Assembly (NCBI RefSeq): GCF_028683095.1
Contig: NZ_JAJUBC010000002.1
Coordinates: forward strand, 248,001 to 312,000
DNA length: 64,000 nucleotides
Direction of reading: 5' to 3'
Source of the DNA: Enterovibrio gelatinilyticus
Lineage (GTDB): Bacteria; Pseudomonadota; Gammaproteobacteria; Enterobacterales; Vibrionaceae
In this document: one piece after another, positions 1 through 10,191 of the stretch
How the letters are laid out: each line of letters begins with the position of its first letter
How positions within the stretch are numbered: position 1 is the stretch's first letter
Made by a program: the position numbers and the translations under genes
The notes under the pieces: model-generated
Database searches by the model: none
What the model saw: only the letters and a program-made list of their open reading frames with translations
What the model was told of the DNA's origin: nothing

Positions 1-89
1 AGTTCAGACTATAGTTATAAGAGTTCGGTTGGCGAACGACCAAATAGATACGCACTGATAAAATAATTAGGAAAGGTGCCAGAATCACT
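1..89. other. rpoN upstream region
   Basis: The short stretch before rpoN holds no gene I can recognise. In related genomes lptB usually lies directly upstream of rpoN, but I could not see a convincing lptB C-terminus here. An AGGAAAGG Shine-Dalgarno-like tract at about 70-77 serves the rpoN start. No clear promoter was identified. Confidence 0.4.
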
Positions 90-1565
90 ATGAAACCCTC
101 GCTTCAGCTAAAGCTTGGCCAACAACTTGCGATGACGCCCCAATTGCAGCAGGCAATCCGCCTATTGCAATTGTCGACGCTCGATCTGCAACAAGAAATC
201 CAGGAAGCGTTGGAAGCTAACCCTCTCCTAGAGCAGGAAGAATCGACAGATAACGCTGATGGAGAGAGTGATCAGGCGTATGACGGTGATGAAAACGTAA
301 GTGCGTCAGCCGAAAGCAAGCAAGACACTTTGGACAGCTCTGATGCCATGGAACAGCACGAGATGCCAGAAGATCTCCCCGTTGATACAACGTGGGATGA
401 TATGTACAGCGCTAACACAGGCAGTACCGGCATTGCACTCGGTGATGACATTCCGGTGTATCAGGGGGAAACCACAGAAACCCTTTACGATTACCTGATG
501 TGGCAAGTCCAACTCACCCCATTTACTGAAGTCGACCTTGCAATAGCAACCGCCATCATTGATGCCGTAGATGACAAAGGCTACCTCACTGTCACCAGTG
601 AAGACATCCTCGAAAGCATGGGTGCGGAAGACGATGAAATTGAACTCGACGAGGTAGAAGCCGTTCTAAAACGCGTTCAACAGTTTGACCCTCTTGGTGT
701 TGCTTCACGCTCCTTGCAAGAATGCTTGTTGATTCAACTCGCCGCGTTTGCCGAAGATACCCCTTGGCTTGCCGAGGCACGCATGGTGTTGAAAGAGCAC
801 ATGAACTCGTTGGCGAACCGTGACTTCAGGCAAATCATGAAAGAGAGCAAGCTTCGTGAGCCTGAGCTCAAAGAAGTCATGCAACTCATTCATACCCTTG
901 AACCTCGCCCGGGTAATCTCATTGTCACCAATGAGGCGGAGTATGTGATCCCCGATGTGTCCGTGCTTAAAGATCGCGGCAAATGGGTCGTCAACATCAA
1001 CCCTGATAGCGTGCCTCGTCTCAAGGTAAATCAGCAATATGCCGCGTTGACCAAGAACGGTTGCAGCGCTGCTGATAGCCAATTTATCCGCAGCCATTTA
1101 CAAGATGCTAAATGGCTCATCAAAAGTTTAGAAAGCCGCAATGAAACCTTACTGAAAGTTGCGCGGTGCATTGTTGAACACCAACAAGATTTCTTTGAAT
1201 ACGGCGAAGAAGCCATGAAGCCAATGGTATTGAACGATATCGCCATGGCTGTGGAAATGCACGAATCAACGATATCTAGGGTTACCACCCAAAAATACAT
1301 GCATACCCCAAGGGGTATCTTTGAATTGAAATACTTCTTCTCGAGCCATGTCAGCACTGACAATGGCGGTGAATGCAGCTCTACGGCAATTCGCGCTCTG
1401 GTTAAGAAGTTGGTTGCAGCCGAAAATCAGGCTAAGCCACTTAGCGACAGCAAGATTGCCACACTGTTGGCGGAACAAGGGATTCAGGTTGCAAGGCGAA
1501 CTATCGCTAAATATCGTGAATCACTGGGTATTTCCCCGTCAAATCAGCGTAAACGCCTAATTTAG
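90..1565 (+). CDS. rpoN: RNA polymerase sigma-54 factor RpoN
   Basis: Alternative sigma factor that directs RNA polymerase to -24/-12 promoters and needs AAA+ enhancer-binding proteins to open them. The Gln/Leu-rich activator-interacting region I is at residues 1-50 ([20 protein letters not shown]). An acidic linker (about 50-125) is followed by the core-binding region, the helix-turn-helix (about 370-395), and near the C-terminus the RpoN box [10 protein letters not shown] (468-477), which differs from the usual ARRTVAKYRE by one conservative change. At 491 residues it has the usual family length. It heads a tight operon with hpf, ptsN, rapZ and npr, the standard gammaproteobacterial arrangement. 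In vibrios sigma-54 governs flagella, nitrogen use and quorum-sensing small RNAs; that is family knowledge. Confidence 0.98.
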   Translation: MKPSLQLKLGQQLAMTPQLQQAIRLLQLSTLDLQQEIQEALEANPLLEQEESTDNADGESDQAYDGDENVSASAESKQDTLDSSDAMEQHEMPEDLPVDTTWDDMYSANTGSTGIALGDDIPVYQGETTETLYDYLMWQVQLTPFTEVDLAIATAIIDAVDDKGYLTVTSEDILESMGAEDDEIELDEVEAVLKRVQQFDPLGVASRSLQECLLIQLAAFAEDTPWLAEARMVLKEHMNSLANRDFRQIMKESKLREPELKEVMQLIHTLEPRPGNLIVTNEAEYVIPDVSVLKDRGKWVVNINPDSVPRLKVNQQYAALTKNGCSAADSQFIRSHLQDAKWLIKSLESRNETLLKVARCIVEHQQDFFEYGEEAMKPMVLNDIAMAVEMHESTISRVTTQKYMHTPRGIFELKYFFSSHVSTDNGGECSSTAIRALVKKLVAAENQAKPLSDSKIATLLAEQGIQVARRTIAKYRESLGISPSNQRKRLI

Positions 1566-1590
1566 GCGTCCAATCAAAAGGAAGATGTTT

Positions 1591-1878
1591 ATGCAAATCA
1601 ATCTCACTGGTCACCACGTAGAGATCACCGACGCCCTTAGGGAATATGTGACAACCAAGTTTGATAAGCTGGAACGATTTTTTGATCACATCAATAACGT
1701 TCACGTCGTACTTAACGTCGAAAAACTCCAACAGATTGCTGAAGCGACCCTGCATGTAAATAATGGCGAGATATTCGCAAAAGCAGATTCAGAGAACATG
1801 TACGCAGCCATCGACTCGCTGACAGACAAGCTGATAAAGCAATTAAATAAACATAAAGAAAAGATGAATCACCATTAA
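1591..1878 (+). CDS. hpf: Ribosome hibernation promoting factor (short HPF)
   Basis: Short-type hibernation factor of 95 residues that binds the 30S decoding region and promotes 100S ribosome dimers in stationary phase. The N-terminus MQINLTGHHVEITDALREY matches the HPF/YfiA beta-alpha-beta-beta-beta-alpha fold; no long C-terminal dimerisation domain is present. An upstream in-frame ATG at 1585 directly abuts the AAGGAAG ribosome site (1578-1584) with no spacer, whereas ATG 1591 sits 6 bases downstream and gives the family N-terminus, so I chose 1591. It lies 25 bases after rpoN and 2 bases before ptsN, so it is probably co-transcribed. Confidence 0.95.
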   Translation: MQINLTGHHVEITDALREYVTTKFDKLERFFDHINNVHVVLNVEKLQQIAEATLHVNNGEIFAKADSENMYAAIDSLTDKLIKQLNKHKEKMNHH

Positions 1879-1880
1879 TC

Positions 1881-2324
1881 ATGGAACTTAAAGAAGTACT
1901 CAATTTGGACTGCACCAAAAGTGCAGTCCTTTGTTCAAGTAAGAAGCGCGCACTTGAACTTATCAGCGAACTCGCTGCGTCTAAATTGGATCAAAACCCA
2001 CAGAAACTCTTCGAGTGCATGTTGGGCAGAGAGAAAATGGGAAGTACGGGTATAGGGAATGGGATAGCCATTCCCCATGGCCGTATTTTCAACAGCGACC
2101 ATGCTGTCGGCGTATTAATTCAATGTGAAGAACCCATTGAATTCGACGCCATTGACAACCAGCCTGTGGATTTGTTGTTTGCACTGCTCGTCCCTGATGA
2201 CCAATGCAAAGAGCATTTGAAGACCTTGTCTTTGATTGCCCAAAAATTGGGTGACAAGCAGGTCTGCCGTCAGTTACGTCATGCAAGCTCAGATCAAGAG
2301 CTTTACGACATTATCACTGGATAA
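1881..2324 (+). CDS. ptsN: Nitrogen-PTS phosphocarrier EIIA-Ntr
   Basis: Terminal phosphoacceptor of the nitrogen phosphotransferase chain (EI-Ntr to NPr to EIIA-Ntr). It regulates potassium transport and other processes rather than carrying a sugar. The mannitol/fructose-type EIIA domain fills the 147 residues. The phosphorylated histidine is H66 in [12 protein letters not shown], preceded by the conserved [12 protein letters not shown] stretch. It starts 2 bases after hpf. Its phosphodonor NPr is encoded two genes downstream, with rapZ between, as in E. coli. Confidence 0.96.
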   Translation: MELKEVLNLDCTKSAVLCSSKKRALELISELAASKLDQNPQKLFECMLGREKMGSTGIGNGIAIPHGRIFNSDHAVGVLIQCEEPIEFDAIDNQPVDLLFALLVPDDQCKEHLKTLSLIAQKLGDKQVCRQLRHASSDQELYDIITG

Positions 2325-2341
2325 CACCACAGGAACACATC

Positions 2342-3193
2342 ATGCAGTTGAAAATCGTCAGTGGTCGTTCGGGTTCAGGAAAGTCTGTTGCGCTTCGCGT
2401 GCTAGAAGATCTTGGCTACTACTGCGTTGATAATCTTCCCGTAGATCTATTGCCACAGTTTGTTGCCGCTCAAAATGGCGATGACAGCTTGATCGCAGTC
2501 AGTATTGATATCCGCAATATGCCTGCCGATCCTGAAGAAATCACACAAACACTGGCAAAACTACCCAATGATGTTGATGTCGATATTTTCTTTCTCGACG
2601 CGGATGACAACGAACTGATCAAGCGTTTTAGTGAAACAAGACGCTTGCACCCCTTGTCCAAAAATAACCTTTCTCTTGAGCAGGCCATCTGCCAAGAAAA
2701 GTTGTTATTAACCCCGCTAAAAGAACGCGCTGACAAAGTCATTAATACCTCCAAACATTCCATCCATGATCTCAGTGAAGCCGTTCGTGCGCTGGTGTTA
2801 GGCAGAACTAACCGCGATTTGGTGATGGTGTTCGAATCGTTTGGTTTTAAACATGGATTGCCCTCAGATGCAGACTTTGTGTTTGACGTACGCTTTCTTC
2901 CAAACCCACATTGGGAACCGGCTCTTCGTCCTCTTACTGGCCTTGATGAACCCGTTAAAATGTTTCTCGCCGCGCAGCAAGATGTCGCCATGCTCATTGC
3001 CCAAGTCAAAAGTTTCCTAGAGTCTTGGCTCCCCTCACTTGAAAAAAATAATCGTAGCTACCTCACTGTCGCCATTGGTTGCACAGGTGGCCAGCATCGT
3101 TCTGTCTACATTGCACAATTTCTCGCTGATTATTTCGCCGCCCATCATCACCAAGTTCAAATAAGACACCGTACGCTTGAAGGGAATATATGA
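2342..3193 (+). CDS. rapZ: RNase adapter protein RapZ
   Basis: RNA-binding adapter and nucleotide-binding protein that in enterobacteria hands the small RNA GlmZ to RNase E and so tunes glucosamine-6-phosphate synthase. The P-loop GRSGSGKS lies at residues 8-15, followed by the family signature [13 protein letters not shown]. The C-terminal RNA-binding domain contains FLPNPHW and the CTGGQHRSV motif. At 283 residues it equals the family length. A good AGGA ribosome site precedes the ATG. Its stop overlaps the npr start by 4 bases (ATGA), implying translational coupling. Whether a GlmZ/GlmY pair exists in this genome cannot be seen here. Confidence 0.96.
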   Translation: MQLKIVSGRSGSGKSVALRVLEDLGYYCVDNLPVDLLPQFVAAQNGDDSLIAVSIDIRNMPADPEEITQTLAKLPNDVDVDIFFLDADDNELIKRFSETRRLHPLSKNNLSLEQAICQEKLLLTPLKERADKVINTSKHSIHDLSEAVRALVLGRTNRDLVMVFESFGFKHGLPSDADFVFDVRFLPNPHWEPALRPLTGLDEPVKMFLAAQQDVAMLIAQVKSFLESWLPSLEKNNRSYLTVAIGCTGGQHRSVYIAQFLADYFAAHHHQVQIRHRTLEGNI

Positions 3194-3465
3194 CACAGGT
3201 CAGTAAAGAAGTCTTGATCCGTAATCGACTCGGCCTTCATGCGCGAGCCGCAGTCAAACTGGTTGAAATGGCACAGAGTTACGATGCAGAAGTGATGATT
3301 TCCAAAGATGACCAAACCGTCACCGCGGATAGCGTCATGGCCATCTTGCTGCTCGACTCCAGTCAAGGAGAACAGATCCTCATATCCGCCGAAGGGCAAC
3401 AGGCACAGCAAGCATTAGACGCCGTCACTGGGCTCATCGAAGCGGGATTTGATGAAGAAAACTAA
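3190..3465 (+). CDS. npr: Phosphocarrier protein NPr
   Basis: HPr-like phosphocarrier (91 residues) of the nitrogen PTS, taking phosphate from EI-Ntr and passing it to PtsN. The active-site histidine is H17 in [10 protein letters not shown]. The region around residue 45 ([13 protein letters not shown]) matches the regulatory-serine segment of HPr proteins. The ATG overlaps the rapZ stop (ATGA). It closes the rpoN operon. Downstream, 3499-3518 can form a 6-bp hairpin (TTGGCA/TGCCAA) but has no T-run, so I do not call a terminator there. Confidence 0.95.
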   Translation: MTQVSKEVLIRNRLGLHARAAVKLVEMAQSYDAEVMISKDDQTVTADSVMAILLLDSSQGEQILISAEGQQAQQALDAVTGLIEAGFDEEN

Positions 3466-3596
3466 CTAATAATCTCACCGTAAACTCCTTCTAGCTGCTT
3501 GGCATTGCTTCTTGCCAACAAAACGAAAAAGACAGCCTACTCAGATTGCGTTAATATTCATGTCATTGCGCCACTCGCCGTTACACGGATATATCC

Positions 3597-4964
3597 ATGG
3601 CAGAGAATTACGAAGTAGAACCGTCCAGCCAGACCCATCAAACCTTACAGGAAGTTAGCCGCGCCCTCGAAAACGGCATGTTTGTCCACGTTCGCCGAAT
3701 GCTGGAAGACATGGAGCCTGAGGATATCGCGCATCTTCTTGAGGCCTCTCCACCAAAGAGCCGTTTAGTTCTGTGGCAGTTGACCGACCCTGAAGAACAG
3801 GGCGAGATACTCGAAGAGCTTTCAGAAGATGTCAAAGATGGGATCATGGTACGCATGCAACCTGAGCAGCTCGCCGCTGCCACAGAGGGCATGGACACCG
3901 ATGATGTTGCTTATCTACTGCGAAGCTTGCCAGATAGCGTCTCTCAAGACGTTCTGGCGCAAATGGACGCTCAGGACCGAGATCGTGTTCAACAAGCGCT
4001 AGCGTATCCAGAAGATACCGCGGGCGGCATGATGAACACCGACGTGGTAACCATTCGTTCCGACGTCACCGTGGATGTGGTTTTACGTTATCTGCGTATG
4101 AAAGGCGAATTACCAGAAGCTACCGATACTTTGTACGTGGTCGATGAAAATAGTCGTCTGATCGGCTCTCTTCCTATTACTGCGCTTATCACCTCACAGC
4201 CAGATACTGAGATCCTCGACATCATGGAAGACGCTGACGAAGCGATTCCCGTGGATATGGATGACAGCGACATCGCAAGCCTTTTTGAACGACGTAACTG
4301 GGTCTCTGCCCCCGTCGTAGATGAAGAGCAGCATCTTGTGGGTCGTATCACCATCGATGACGTGGTCGATATTATCCGTGAAGATGCTGAGCACTCCATG
4401 ATGAGCATGGCGGGTTTGGACGATGAAGAAGACACCTTCGCCCCCGTTCTTAAATCTGCGCGCAGCCGAAGCGTTTGGCTAGGCGCAAACGTACTTGCCG
4501 CCCTTGCTGCCGCATCTGTTTCCAACTTGTTTGAAAACACACTCGACCAAATGGCCGCCATTGCCGTTCTGATGACCATCGTCCCTTCAATGGGCGGTGT
4601 GGCAGGCAACCAAACGGTGGCTTTGGTGATCCGTGGCCTTGCAGTAGGGCATATCGGCGATTCCAACACCCGCTGGCTCTTGAATAAAGAAGCGCTGGTC
4701 GGCCTGCTCAATGGTGTCATCTGGGCGTGTATTATTGGTGGTGTAGTCGTGTTGTGGAAAGGCAGCTGGATGTTGGGTGCGATCATCGCGGCAGCCATGC
4801 TCACCAACCTAGTGATCGCGGGTATTGCTGGAGTAACGGTTCCCATTTTACTCAAGAAAATGAAAATTGACCCCGCCCTTGCTGGTGGTATGGCACTAAC
4901 GACTATTACAGACATGGTCGGATTGTCTGTCTTTTTAGGACTTGCAACGCTATTTCTGGTCTGA
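3597..4964 (+). CDS. mgtE: Magnesium transporter MgtE
   Basis: Inner-membrane Mg2+ channel with cytosolic Mg2+-sensing domains. The order is an N-terminal MgtE_N helical superhelix (about residues 30-130), two CBS domains (about 135-255), a plug helix, and a five-helix pore from about 285 to the end. The pore holds the family stretch PSMGGVAGNQTVALVIRGLA and ends in TTITDMVGLSVFLGLATLF. At 455 residues it is full length. It stands alone: npr ends 131 bases upstream and a strong terminator follows. A 275-codon open frame on the opposite strand is a composition shadow and not a gene. Confidence 0.97.
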   Translation: MAENYEVEPSSQTHQTLQEVSRALENGMFVHVRRMLEDMEPEDIAHLLEASPPKSRLVLWQLTDPEEQGEILEELSEDVKDGIMVRMQPEQLAAATEGMDTDDVAYLLRSLPDSVSQDVLAQMDAQDRDRVQQALAYPEDTAGGMMNTDVVTIRSDVTVDVVLRYLRMKGELPEATDTLYVVDENSRLIGSLPITALITSQPDTEILDIMEDADEAIPVDMDDSDIASLFERRNWVSAPVVDEEQHLVGRITIDDVVDIIREDAEHSMMSMAGLDDEEDTFAPVLKSARSRSVWLGANVLAALAAASVSNLFENTLDQMAAIAVLMTIVPSMGGVAGNQTVALVIRGLAVGHIGDSNTRWLLNKEALVGLLNGVIWACIIGGVVVLWKGSWMLGAIIAAAMLTNLVIAGIAGVTVPILLKKMKIDPALAGGMALTTITDMVGLSVFLGLATLFLV

Positions 4965-4985
4965 TTATTTCAGAGAACACATTTG

Positions 4986-5013
4986 AAAAGGCTTTCCATT
5001 GGGAAGCCTTTTT
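4986..5013 (+). terminator. Intrinsic terminator after mgtE
   Basis: A 12-bp stem (AAAAGGCTTTCC paired with GGGAAGCCTTTT, one G-T wobble) with loop ATT is followed by a T-run. It begins 21 bases after the mgtE stop. Confidence 0.85.
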
Positions 5014-5141
5014 CGATCTAACAACAGTATACCCAAGCAACCCAACCTAGATATCCAGAACACCTTTATCAATGGCATCCTACATCTATATGTGTAATCC
5101 CGACCCTAAATGTTAAGTAAATGTTGTTATTTCAATATGAG

Positions 5142-5170
5142 TTGGACAATCAAAAGTTAGACACTATTCT
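5142..5170 (+). promoter_or_regulatory. Candidate sigma-70 promoter of the acyltransferase gene
   Basis: TTGGAC at 5142-5147 and TATTCT at 5165-5170 are separated by 17 bases, in an AT-rich stretch about 60 bases before the acyltransferase ATG. The match is reasonable but AT-rich DNA gives such matches by chance. Confidence 0.4.
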
Positions 5171-5228
5171 TAACATAATAAAAGTAGAATATTAGACCAA
5201 ACAACTGTTAGGTGTCAGGGAATTTATA

Positions 5229-6281
5229 ATGTTTTTGCAATCCATCCATAATTACAGGGCCGTAGCTATCATTGCGATTGTCATGAGCCATTCTTATGTT
5301 TATGGTCTTGAAGATACAACTGGAATTATTTCCGTTATAAAAACAATATTAACAGGATGTACGGCGCTTTTTGTTTTCATTTCCGGATATATGTTCCACC
5401 ATATTTTCTACAAAAGATTTGAATACAAAAAATTCATGAAGGGTAAATTTCAACGAATTATTGTCCCCTATCTCATCTTATCGACCTTTGCTATCATTCT
5501 TGTTTACATCATTAAGTCAGGATTTTACTCTTCCAGTCCTGAGTATTCTGGGATCGTCTTTTTCTCGCCTGAAGACAGTTCGTTGTCTACGGCAATAAAA
5601 TACTATTTAACCGGAAGAATGCTAACAGCATATTGGTATATTCCATTTGCCATTCTTCTTTTCCTTGCCTCTCCCCTTCACTTTAAATTCATTAAATTAT
5701 CGAAAAACACTCAAATTTTCACAATTGCAGCATTCTCATTGATATCAGTATTCCTTCATCGATCATATGAAAATATTAACCCTCTTCAAATGTTCGTGTA
5801 TTACACACCGTTCTATTTGATCGGGATATATTTTTCATTGTACCGAGAAGAAATCAACAAACACTGTACCCAAAAAGGGGTTATATTTTTATCTGCAGCA
5901 ATTTTACTTGCATTCTATCAATACACCCAAGGACATGAAGGTAGCTACACAAAAAACTTTTTCGAATATGGTGGGATTGACATCATGTTCTTCCAGAAAA
6001 TGTTCTTATCTACAGGTTTATATTTTATTCTTGAAGCCTTTGTTTTCAAAACAAAGCTGACAGACATCATTTCAGACACAAGCTTTGCTATATTTTTTAT
6101 CCACCCATGGGTTTTAACAACGATCAAAAGGCTGCCTTTCCTTGAGCATCCAGAGTCAACGAATGTCCCCTACTACTTGGTCACTTGCCTCGTCGTTATC
6201 TCACTAAGTGTATTGATATCAATAGCTCTCAATCGGATACTCACTGGTAAAATTAAGTCTCGCTATATCATTGGGTATTAA
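5229..6281 (+). CDS. Membrane acyltransferase, family 3
   Basis: Integral membrane O-acyltransferase (Acyl_transf_3 family; relatives include WecH and OatA N-terminal domains), expected to acetylate a surface sugar or glycan from the inner membrane. It has about ten hydrophobic helices. The family start pattern is visible: NYRAVAIIAIVMSHSYVYG with His21 in the first helix, where the family keeps its catalytic-type histidine, and a later R/Y-rich ARMLTAYWYIPF-like segment (GRMLTAYWYIPFAILLF). At 350 residues the length is normal. An AGGGA ribosome site lies 8 bases before the ATG. The gene is strikingly AT-rich compared with mgtE and pmbA on either side, uses many AAA/ATT/TTT codons, and stands alone between terminators. 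Recent acquisition is likely; the substrate is unknown. Confidence 0.88.
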   Translation: MFLQSIHNYRAVAIIAIVMSHSYVYGLEDTTGIISVIKTILTGCTALFVFISGYMFHHIFYKRFEYKKFMKGKFQRIIVPYLILSTFAIILVYIIKSGFYSSSPEYSGIVFFSPEDSSLSTAIKYYLTGRMLTAYWYIPFAILLFLASPLHFKFIKLSKNTQIFTIAAFSLISVFLHRSYENINPLQMFVYYTPFYLIGIYFSLYREEINKHCTQKGVIFLSAAILLAFYQYTQGHEGSYTKNFFEYGGIDIMFFQKMFLSTGLYFILEAFVFKTKLTDIISDTSFAIFFIHPWVLTTIKRLPFLEHPESTNVPYYLVTCLVVISLSVLISIALNRILTGKIKSRYIIGY

Positions 6282-6299
6282 ATCCAGTGCCTAGCCAGA

Positions 6300-6332
6300 A
6301 AAAGAAAAGCCACCGATGAATCGGTGGCTTTG
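6300..6332 (-). terminator. Intrinsic terminator after pmbA (also faces the acyltransferase)
   Basis: An 11-bp perfect stem (AAAGCCACCGA / TCGGTGGCTTT, loop TGAA at 6318-6321). Read on the minus strand it is followed by TTTCTTTTT, an excellent terminator for pmbA. On the plus strand a weaker T-rich tail may also stop the acyltransferase transcript. Confidence 0.85.
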
Positions 6333-6375
6333 TCTATTTGAAGTGGATAATGAGTGAGAGAAAATCTACCCTTGT

Positions 6376-7716
6376 TTACTCGCCACCCACTTTCATTGAC
6401 TCAATCAGAATCGAACCCGTCTGGATTTGGCTACGGTATTCAGTATCCGCTCCCACAGCAACAATCTGCTTGTACATGTCAGCAAGATTGCCCGCAATAG
6501 TGATTTCACTGACTGGATATTGGATTTCGCCATTCTCAACCCAGAAACCAGCAGCACCACGAGAGTAATCACCCGTCACCGTGTTAACGCCTTGCCCCAT
6601 CAACTCTGTCACATATAAACCCGTGCCTAACTCTTTCAGCATTTGAGCGAAAGATTGACCCGTGTTACCCACAAACCAGTTATGAATGCCGCCAGCATGA
6701 CCCGTTGGCTGCATACCTAGCTTACGTGCTGCGTAGCTGGTCGCAAGATACGTCTGAAGTACACCATCAGTGATGATATCAAGATCTTTGGTGATCACAC
6801 CTTCGCTATCAAAGGGGGCGCTCGCCATGCCTTTAAGCAGATGAGGACGCTCATAAATCGAAAACCATTCAGGTAAGATCTGATGGCCCAGTTTATCCAG
6901 TAAGAAAGAAGATTTACGGTAGAGGCTTGAACCACTGATCCCCATGACGAGGTGGCCGAGCAGACCTGTCGCAACATCAGCAGAAAACATGACTGGCACC
7001 GTGCGTGTCGTTAAACGACGAGGTTCCATGCGTTCAATCGTGCGCTGTGCTGCTTCAATGCCGACTTTCTCCGGCGCCCAAAGCTCGTTCTTGTCACGTG
7101 ATACGGTATAACTGTAATCACGCTCCATGCCCTTGCTGTCTTCCGCAATCACACTGCAGCTGATGCTATGACGACTTGAGGCGTAGCTACCTAACATGCC
7201 ATGGCTATTGCCATATACGCGTACGCCATAGTGACTATCGTAACTCGCACCATCACTAAACTTGATGCGCTTGTCGTAATCTAGCGCTGCGCGCTCAGCA
7301 GCGATCGCTTTTTCGGCAGCATGATCCGGCTCTGGCTCGTCTGGGTAGAACAAATCCAAATCGGGATAATCGTAGGCCATCAATTCAGCAGGAGCTGGTC
7401 CAGAGAACGGGTCTTCTGACGTGTAGTTGGCAATATCCAACGCAGCAGCAACAGTTTGTGCAATGGCTTTTTCAGAAAGATCAGACGTCGATGCACTGCC
7501 TTTACGCTGACCACGGTAAACCGTGATCCCCAGTGCACCATCGCTGTTAAACTCGACGCTTTCCACTTCGCACATACGAGTGGCAACGCTGATCCCCGTG
7601 GTTTTGGTGATCGCAACTTCAGCGGCATCTGCTTTCTTACCCGCTAATTCTAAAGCGCGGGTAACCGCTGCTTCTAATTCAGCACGTTGCTGAGCAACCT
7701 GTTGTTTCACGTCCAT
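6376..7716 (-). CDS. pmbA: Metalloprotease subunit TldE/PmbA
   Basis: Partner of TldD in the TldD/TldE heterodimeric protease, which degrades unfolded peptides, CcdA antitoxin and microcin B17 leader in E. coli. TldE lacks the zinc-binding histidines itself. The sequence shows the U62/PmbA fold: N-terminal [19 protein letters not shown]-type segment, central [15 protein letters not shown], and C-terminal [20 protein letters not shown], a signature of the family. It is 446 residues against about 450 in E. coli. It is divergent from yjgA, with tldD about 1 kb beyond; this neighbourhood is common in vibrios. Confidence 0.95.
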   Translation of the reverse strand: MDVKQQVAQQRAELEAAVTRALELAGKKADAAEVAITKTTGISVATRMCEVESVEFNSDGALGITVYRGQRKGSASTSDLSEKAIAQTVAAALDIANYTSEDPFSGPAPAELMAYDYPDLDLFYPDEPEPDHAAEKAIAAERAALDYDKRIKFSDGASYDSHYGVRVYGNSHGMLGSYASSRHSISCSVIAEDSKGMERDYSYTVSRDKNELWAPEKVGIEAAQRTIERMEPRRLTTRTVPVMFSADVATGLLGHLVMGISGSSLYRKSSFLLDKLGHQILPEWFSIYERPHLLKGMASAPFDSEGVITKDLDIITDGVLQTYLATSYAARKLGMQPTGHAGGIHNWFVGNTGQSFAQMLKELGTGLYVTELMGQGVNTVTGDYSRGAAGFWVENGEIQYPVSEITIAGNLADMYKQIVAVGADTEYRSQIQTGSILIESMKVGGE

Positions 7717-8033
7717 AAAGTCTTAAATTGATGTGTGTTACCAATAAGCATACCATTCGAAGCCATTAGCGTACTTATAAAACGCCAGCAAAATTCGACT
7801 TTCTTAGTCATGCCTTGGCAATTCTGCCTCCCTATATATGTAATCTCAGTCTTCATTGGTCAGCCAAAGGCGGAGAATCACATGGGCCAGGTACTCATGG
7901 AATAGAGTGAGCACGTTCCTATCAAGGGTTACGACATAATATTCGATAGTTTTAAGCACTAAGAATGAGCGAATATTTGATGATATTGGTATAAACTAAG
8001 GCGCTAAAGTAAGCGATAACCTCGGGAAAGATT
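7717..8033. other. Divergent intergenic region between pmbA and yjgA
   Basis: These 317 bases hold no convincing reading frame. They must carry both promoters. Extended -10 motifs are visible on each side: TGGTATGCT on the minus strand (7747-7755) for pmbA and TGGTATAAA on the plus strand (7987-7995) for yjgA. No clear operator or RNA fold was recognised in the middle. Confidence 0.45.
7987..7995 (+). promoter_or_regulatory. Candidate extended -10 element for yjgA
   Basis: TGGTATAAA fits the extended -10 pattern TGnTATAAT with one mismatch and lies about 40 bases before the yjgA ATG. No good -35 hexamer is found 17 bases upstream. Confidence 0.3.
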
Positions 8034-8564
8034 ATGGGCCGTAAGAACAAACGTGAGCCTTGGGAAGAGGAAGAAGAGATCATCTGGGTCAGTAAATCCG
8101 AGATGAAACGTGACATGGAAGCGTTGCAAAAGCTAGGTCAACAGCTTGTCGAACTTCGACCTTCTGTACTGGCCAAGTTTCCACTGGATGACGATCTGCG
8201 CACTGCCGTTGCAGACGCACAGCGCTTCGAAAAAGAAGCAAGACGTCGCCAGTTGCAGCTGATCGGAAAAATGATGCGTACCCGCGACGTTGAACCGATT
8301 CAGGCTGCACTAGATCTTCTGCAGAACAAGCACAATCAACAAACGATCGAATTGCATAAGCTTGAGAAAATGCGCGATCGTGTGATTGCAAGCGGTGATG
8401 AAGCCATCAACGTAGTGATGGAAGCGCACCCAAATGCAGACCGTCAAAAGCTTCGCCAGCTAGCGCGCCAAGCGAAGAAAGAACAAGAAGGTAACAAGCC
8501 ACCTAAAGCCTCTCGTGAGATTTTCCAAATCCTGAGAGCCCTTAAAGCGGAAGCTGGCGAGTGA
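8034..8564 (+). CDS. yjgA: Ribosome biogenesis factor YjgA/DarP
   Basis: Small basic, charged, all-helical protein of the DUF615 family (DarP), which assists late maturation of the 50S subunit near the peptidyl transferase centre in E. coli. Family features seen: the acidic start [20 protein letters not shown], the [13 protein letters not shown] segment, and the C-terminal [17 protein letters not shown] helix. At 176 residues it is slightly shorter than the E. coli protein. It stands alone between divergent pmbA and convergent tldD, with a shared terminator after it. Confidence 0.93.
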   Translation: MGRKNKREPWEEEEEIIWVSKSEMKRDMEALQKLGQQLVELRPSVLAKFPLDDDLRTAVADAQRFEKEARRRQLQLIGKMMRTRDVEPIQAALDLLQNKHNQQTIELHKLEKMRDRVIASGDEAINVVMEAHPNADRQKLRQLARQAKKEQEGNKPPKASREIFQILRALKAEAGE

Positions 8565-8605
8565 TCTTTTCGGCGTAGCATCCATGATGTGCTGTTGCGA
8601 CCTAT

Positions 8606-8634
8606 AAAAAAACCGGGAGATTCCCGGTTTTTTT
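8606..8634. terminator. Bidirectional terminator between yjgA and tldD
   Basis: CCGGGA/TCCCGG stem with loop GAT, flanked by A7 on one side and T7 on the other. It works in both directions for the convergent yjgA (+) and tldD (-). Confidence 0.9.
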
Positions 8635-8663
8635 ATTTCGATTTCCGCATACCGACAGTTGGG

Positions 8664-10109
8664 TTATTCAGTGCCACCAACGGTCATGGCATCCACTTTT
8701 ACTGTGGGTTGGCCAACACCAACAGGGACACTCTGGCCAGCTTTACCACAAACACCCACGCCGCGATCCAGTTTAAGATCGTTACCCACCATGGAAATCT
8801 GCTGCATCGCTTCGATGCCACTGCCAATCAAAGTCGCGCCCTTCACTGGTGTCGTCACTTTGCCATTTTCAATCAGATACGCTTCACTGGTTGAAAATAC
8901 AAATTTGCCTGACGTAATATCAACCTGACCACCACCAAAGTTTGGTGCATACAAGCCGTATTCAACGCTGCTGATCATCTCTTCTGGCGTACTTTGACCA
9001 CCCAACATGTAGGTATTGGTCATGCGCGGCATAGGAAGGTGTGCATAAGATTCACGACGACCATTCCCCGTTGGCGCAACGCCCATCAAATGCGCATTGT
9101 GCTTGTCCTGCATGTAACCTTTCAGAATGCCATTTTCAATCAATACGTTGTATTGACCCGGCACACCTTCATCATCAATATTCAGCGAGCCACGTCGATC
9201 TTGTAGCGTGCCATCATCCACGATAGTGCACAGCGTAGACGTCACTTGTTCACCAATTTGTCCGGTAAAAACAGACGACTCTTTACGGTTAAAATCACCT
9301 TCCAATCCATGACCAACCGCTTCATGAAGCAATACACCCGGCCAGCCTGCACCAAGAACAACAGGCATAGTGCCAGCAGGCGCCGCTTTCGCGTGTAGAT
9401 TGATCACCGCTTGGCGTATCGCTTCATCGGCGTAATGCATCGCAATGGTTTTTCCATCTTCATCCGATACAAAGTACTGATAGCCAAAGCGACCACCACC
9501 ACCAGCAGCACCGCGCTCACGACGACCGTCTTTTTCTACCAGCACACTCACAGACATACGCACTAATGGGCGAACATCTGCCGCATAGGTACCATCCGTT
9601 GCTGCAATCAATACCTGCTCGTATACACCGCTAATGCTCACTGACACTTCTTGAATCAATGGCTCTTTCGCACGAATGTAAACATCCACTTCTTTCAATA
9701 AGGCAATTTTATCTTGCTTTGACATACTCTGAAGCGGGTCAATGGCTTGATAAATCATTGGATAAGCGCGGTTCGAAAACGCTGAAACTTTAAGCTTGCC
9801 GCCTTTATCTGCAATACCACGCGCTGCTGTCGCACTCTGCATAAGTGCATCAGCACTGATTTGGTCTGAATAAGCAAAGCCTGTCTTTTCGCCTGTAATA
9901 GCACGAACACCCACACCACGATCGATGTTGAATGAACCATCTTTGATGATGCTGTCTTCCAAGACGAGCGACTCATGCCAGCACGACTGAAAATAAACAT
10001 CGCCGTAATCAATGTTTCTTGCGGCCAAATGCTCCAGCGTTTGACTGAGTTGATTTTTACTTACACCTGACAGGTGAAGCATGGTTTCTTCGACGTGTTC
10101 CAGACTCAT
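8664..10109 (-). CDS. tldD: Metalloprotease TldD
   Basis: Catalytic subunit of the TldD/TldE protease. The zinc site HEAVGH is at residues 262-267 (H262, E263, H267) in [18 protein letters not shown]. The N-terminal segment with [18 protein letters not shown] and [19 protein letters not shown] is typical. It is 481 residues, the same length as E. coli TldD. It is encoded 82 bases after the nitrilase-family gene, on the same strand, with a possible terminator hairpin between them. Its partner pmbA lies about 1 kb away across yjgA. Confidence 0.97.
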   Translation of the reverse strand: MSLEHVEETMLHLSGVSKNQLSQTLEHLAARNIDYGDVYFQSCWHESLVLEDSIIKDGSFNIDRGVGVRAITGEKTGFAYSDQISADALMQSATAARGIADKGGKLKVSAFSNRAYPMIYQAIDPLQSMSKQDKIALLKEVDVYIRAKEPLIQEVSVSISGVYEQVLIAATDGTYAADVRPLVRMSVSVLVEKDGRRERGAAGGGGRFGYQYFVSDEDGKTIAMHYADEAIRQAVINLHAKAAPAGTMPVVLGAGWPGVLLHEAVGHGLEGDFNRKESSVFTGQIGEQVTSTLCTIVDDGTLQDRRGSLNIDDEGVPGQYNVLIENGILKGYMQDKHNAHLMGVAPTGNGRRESYAHLPMPRMTNTYMLGGQSTPEEMISSVEYGLYAPNFGGGQVDITSGKFVFSTSEAYLIENGKVTTPVKGATLIGSGIEAMQQISMVGNDLKLDRGVGVCGKAGQSVPVGVGQPTVKVDAMTVGGTE

Positions 10110-10132
10110 GGATAAATTGCTCTTTAGCGCTG

Positions 10133-10169
10133 AAAAAAGACATGTCCGGTAGCAAGTTCCACTACCGGA
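10133..10169 (-). terminator. Probable terminator between the nitrilase-family gene and tldD
   Basis: An 8-bp perfect stem (TCCGGTAG/CTACCGGA at 10145-10152 and 10162-10169, 9-base loop) is followed on the minus strand, after six bases, by a run of six T. The offset T-run makes it a weaker candidate, perhaps only partial termination before tldD. Confidence 0.5.
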
Positions 10170-10191
10170 TGAATAATGAATTGAGGTTGCG

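Noticed and set aside
2470-3009. 179-codon minus-strand frame opposite rapZ
   Set aside because: It mirrors the rapZ frame, is Ser/Arg-rich without family features, and lies within a compact plus-strand operon.
3499-3518. Hairpin after npr as an operon terminator
   Set aside because: Only a 6-bp stem with an 8-base loop and no T-run follows; A-rich sequence comes next.
4088-4915. 275-codon open frame on the minus strand opposite mgtE
   Set aside because: It is a Ser/Ala/Ile-rich shadow of the mgtE reading frame with no ribosome site or recognisable domain.
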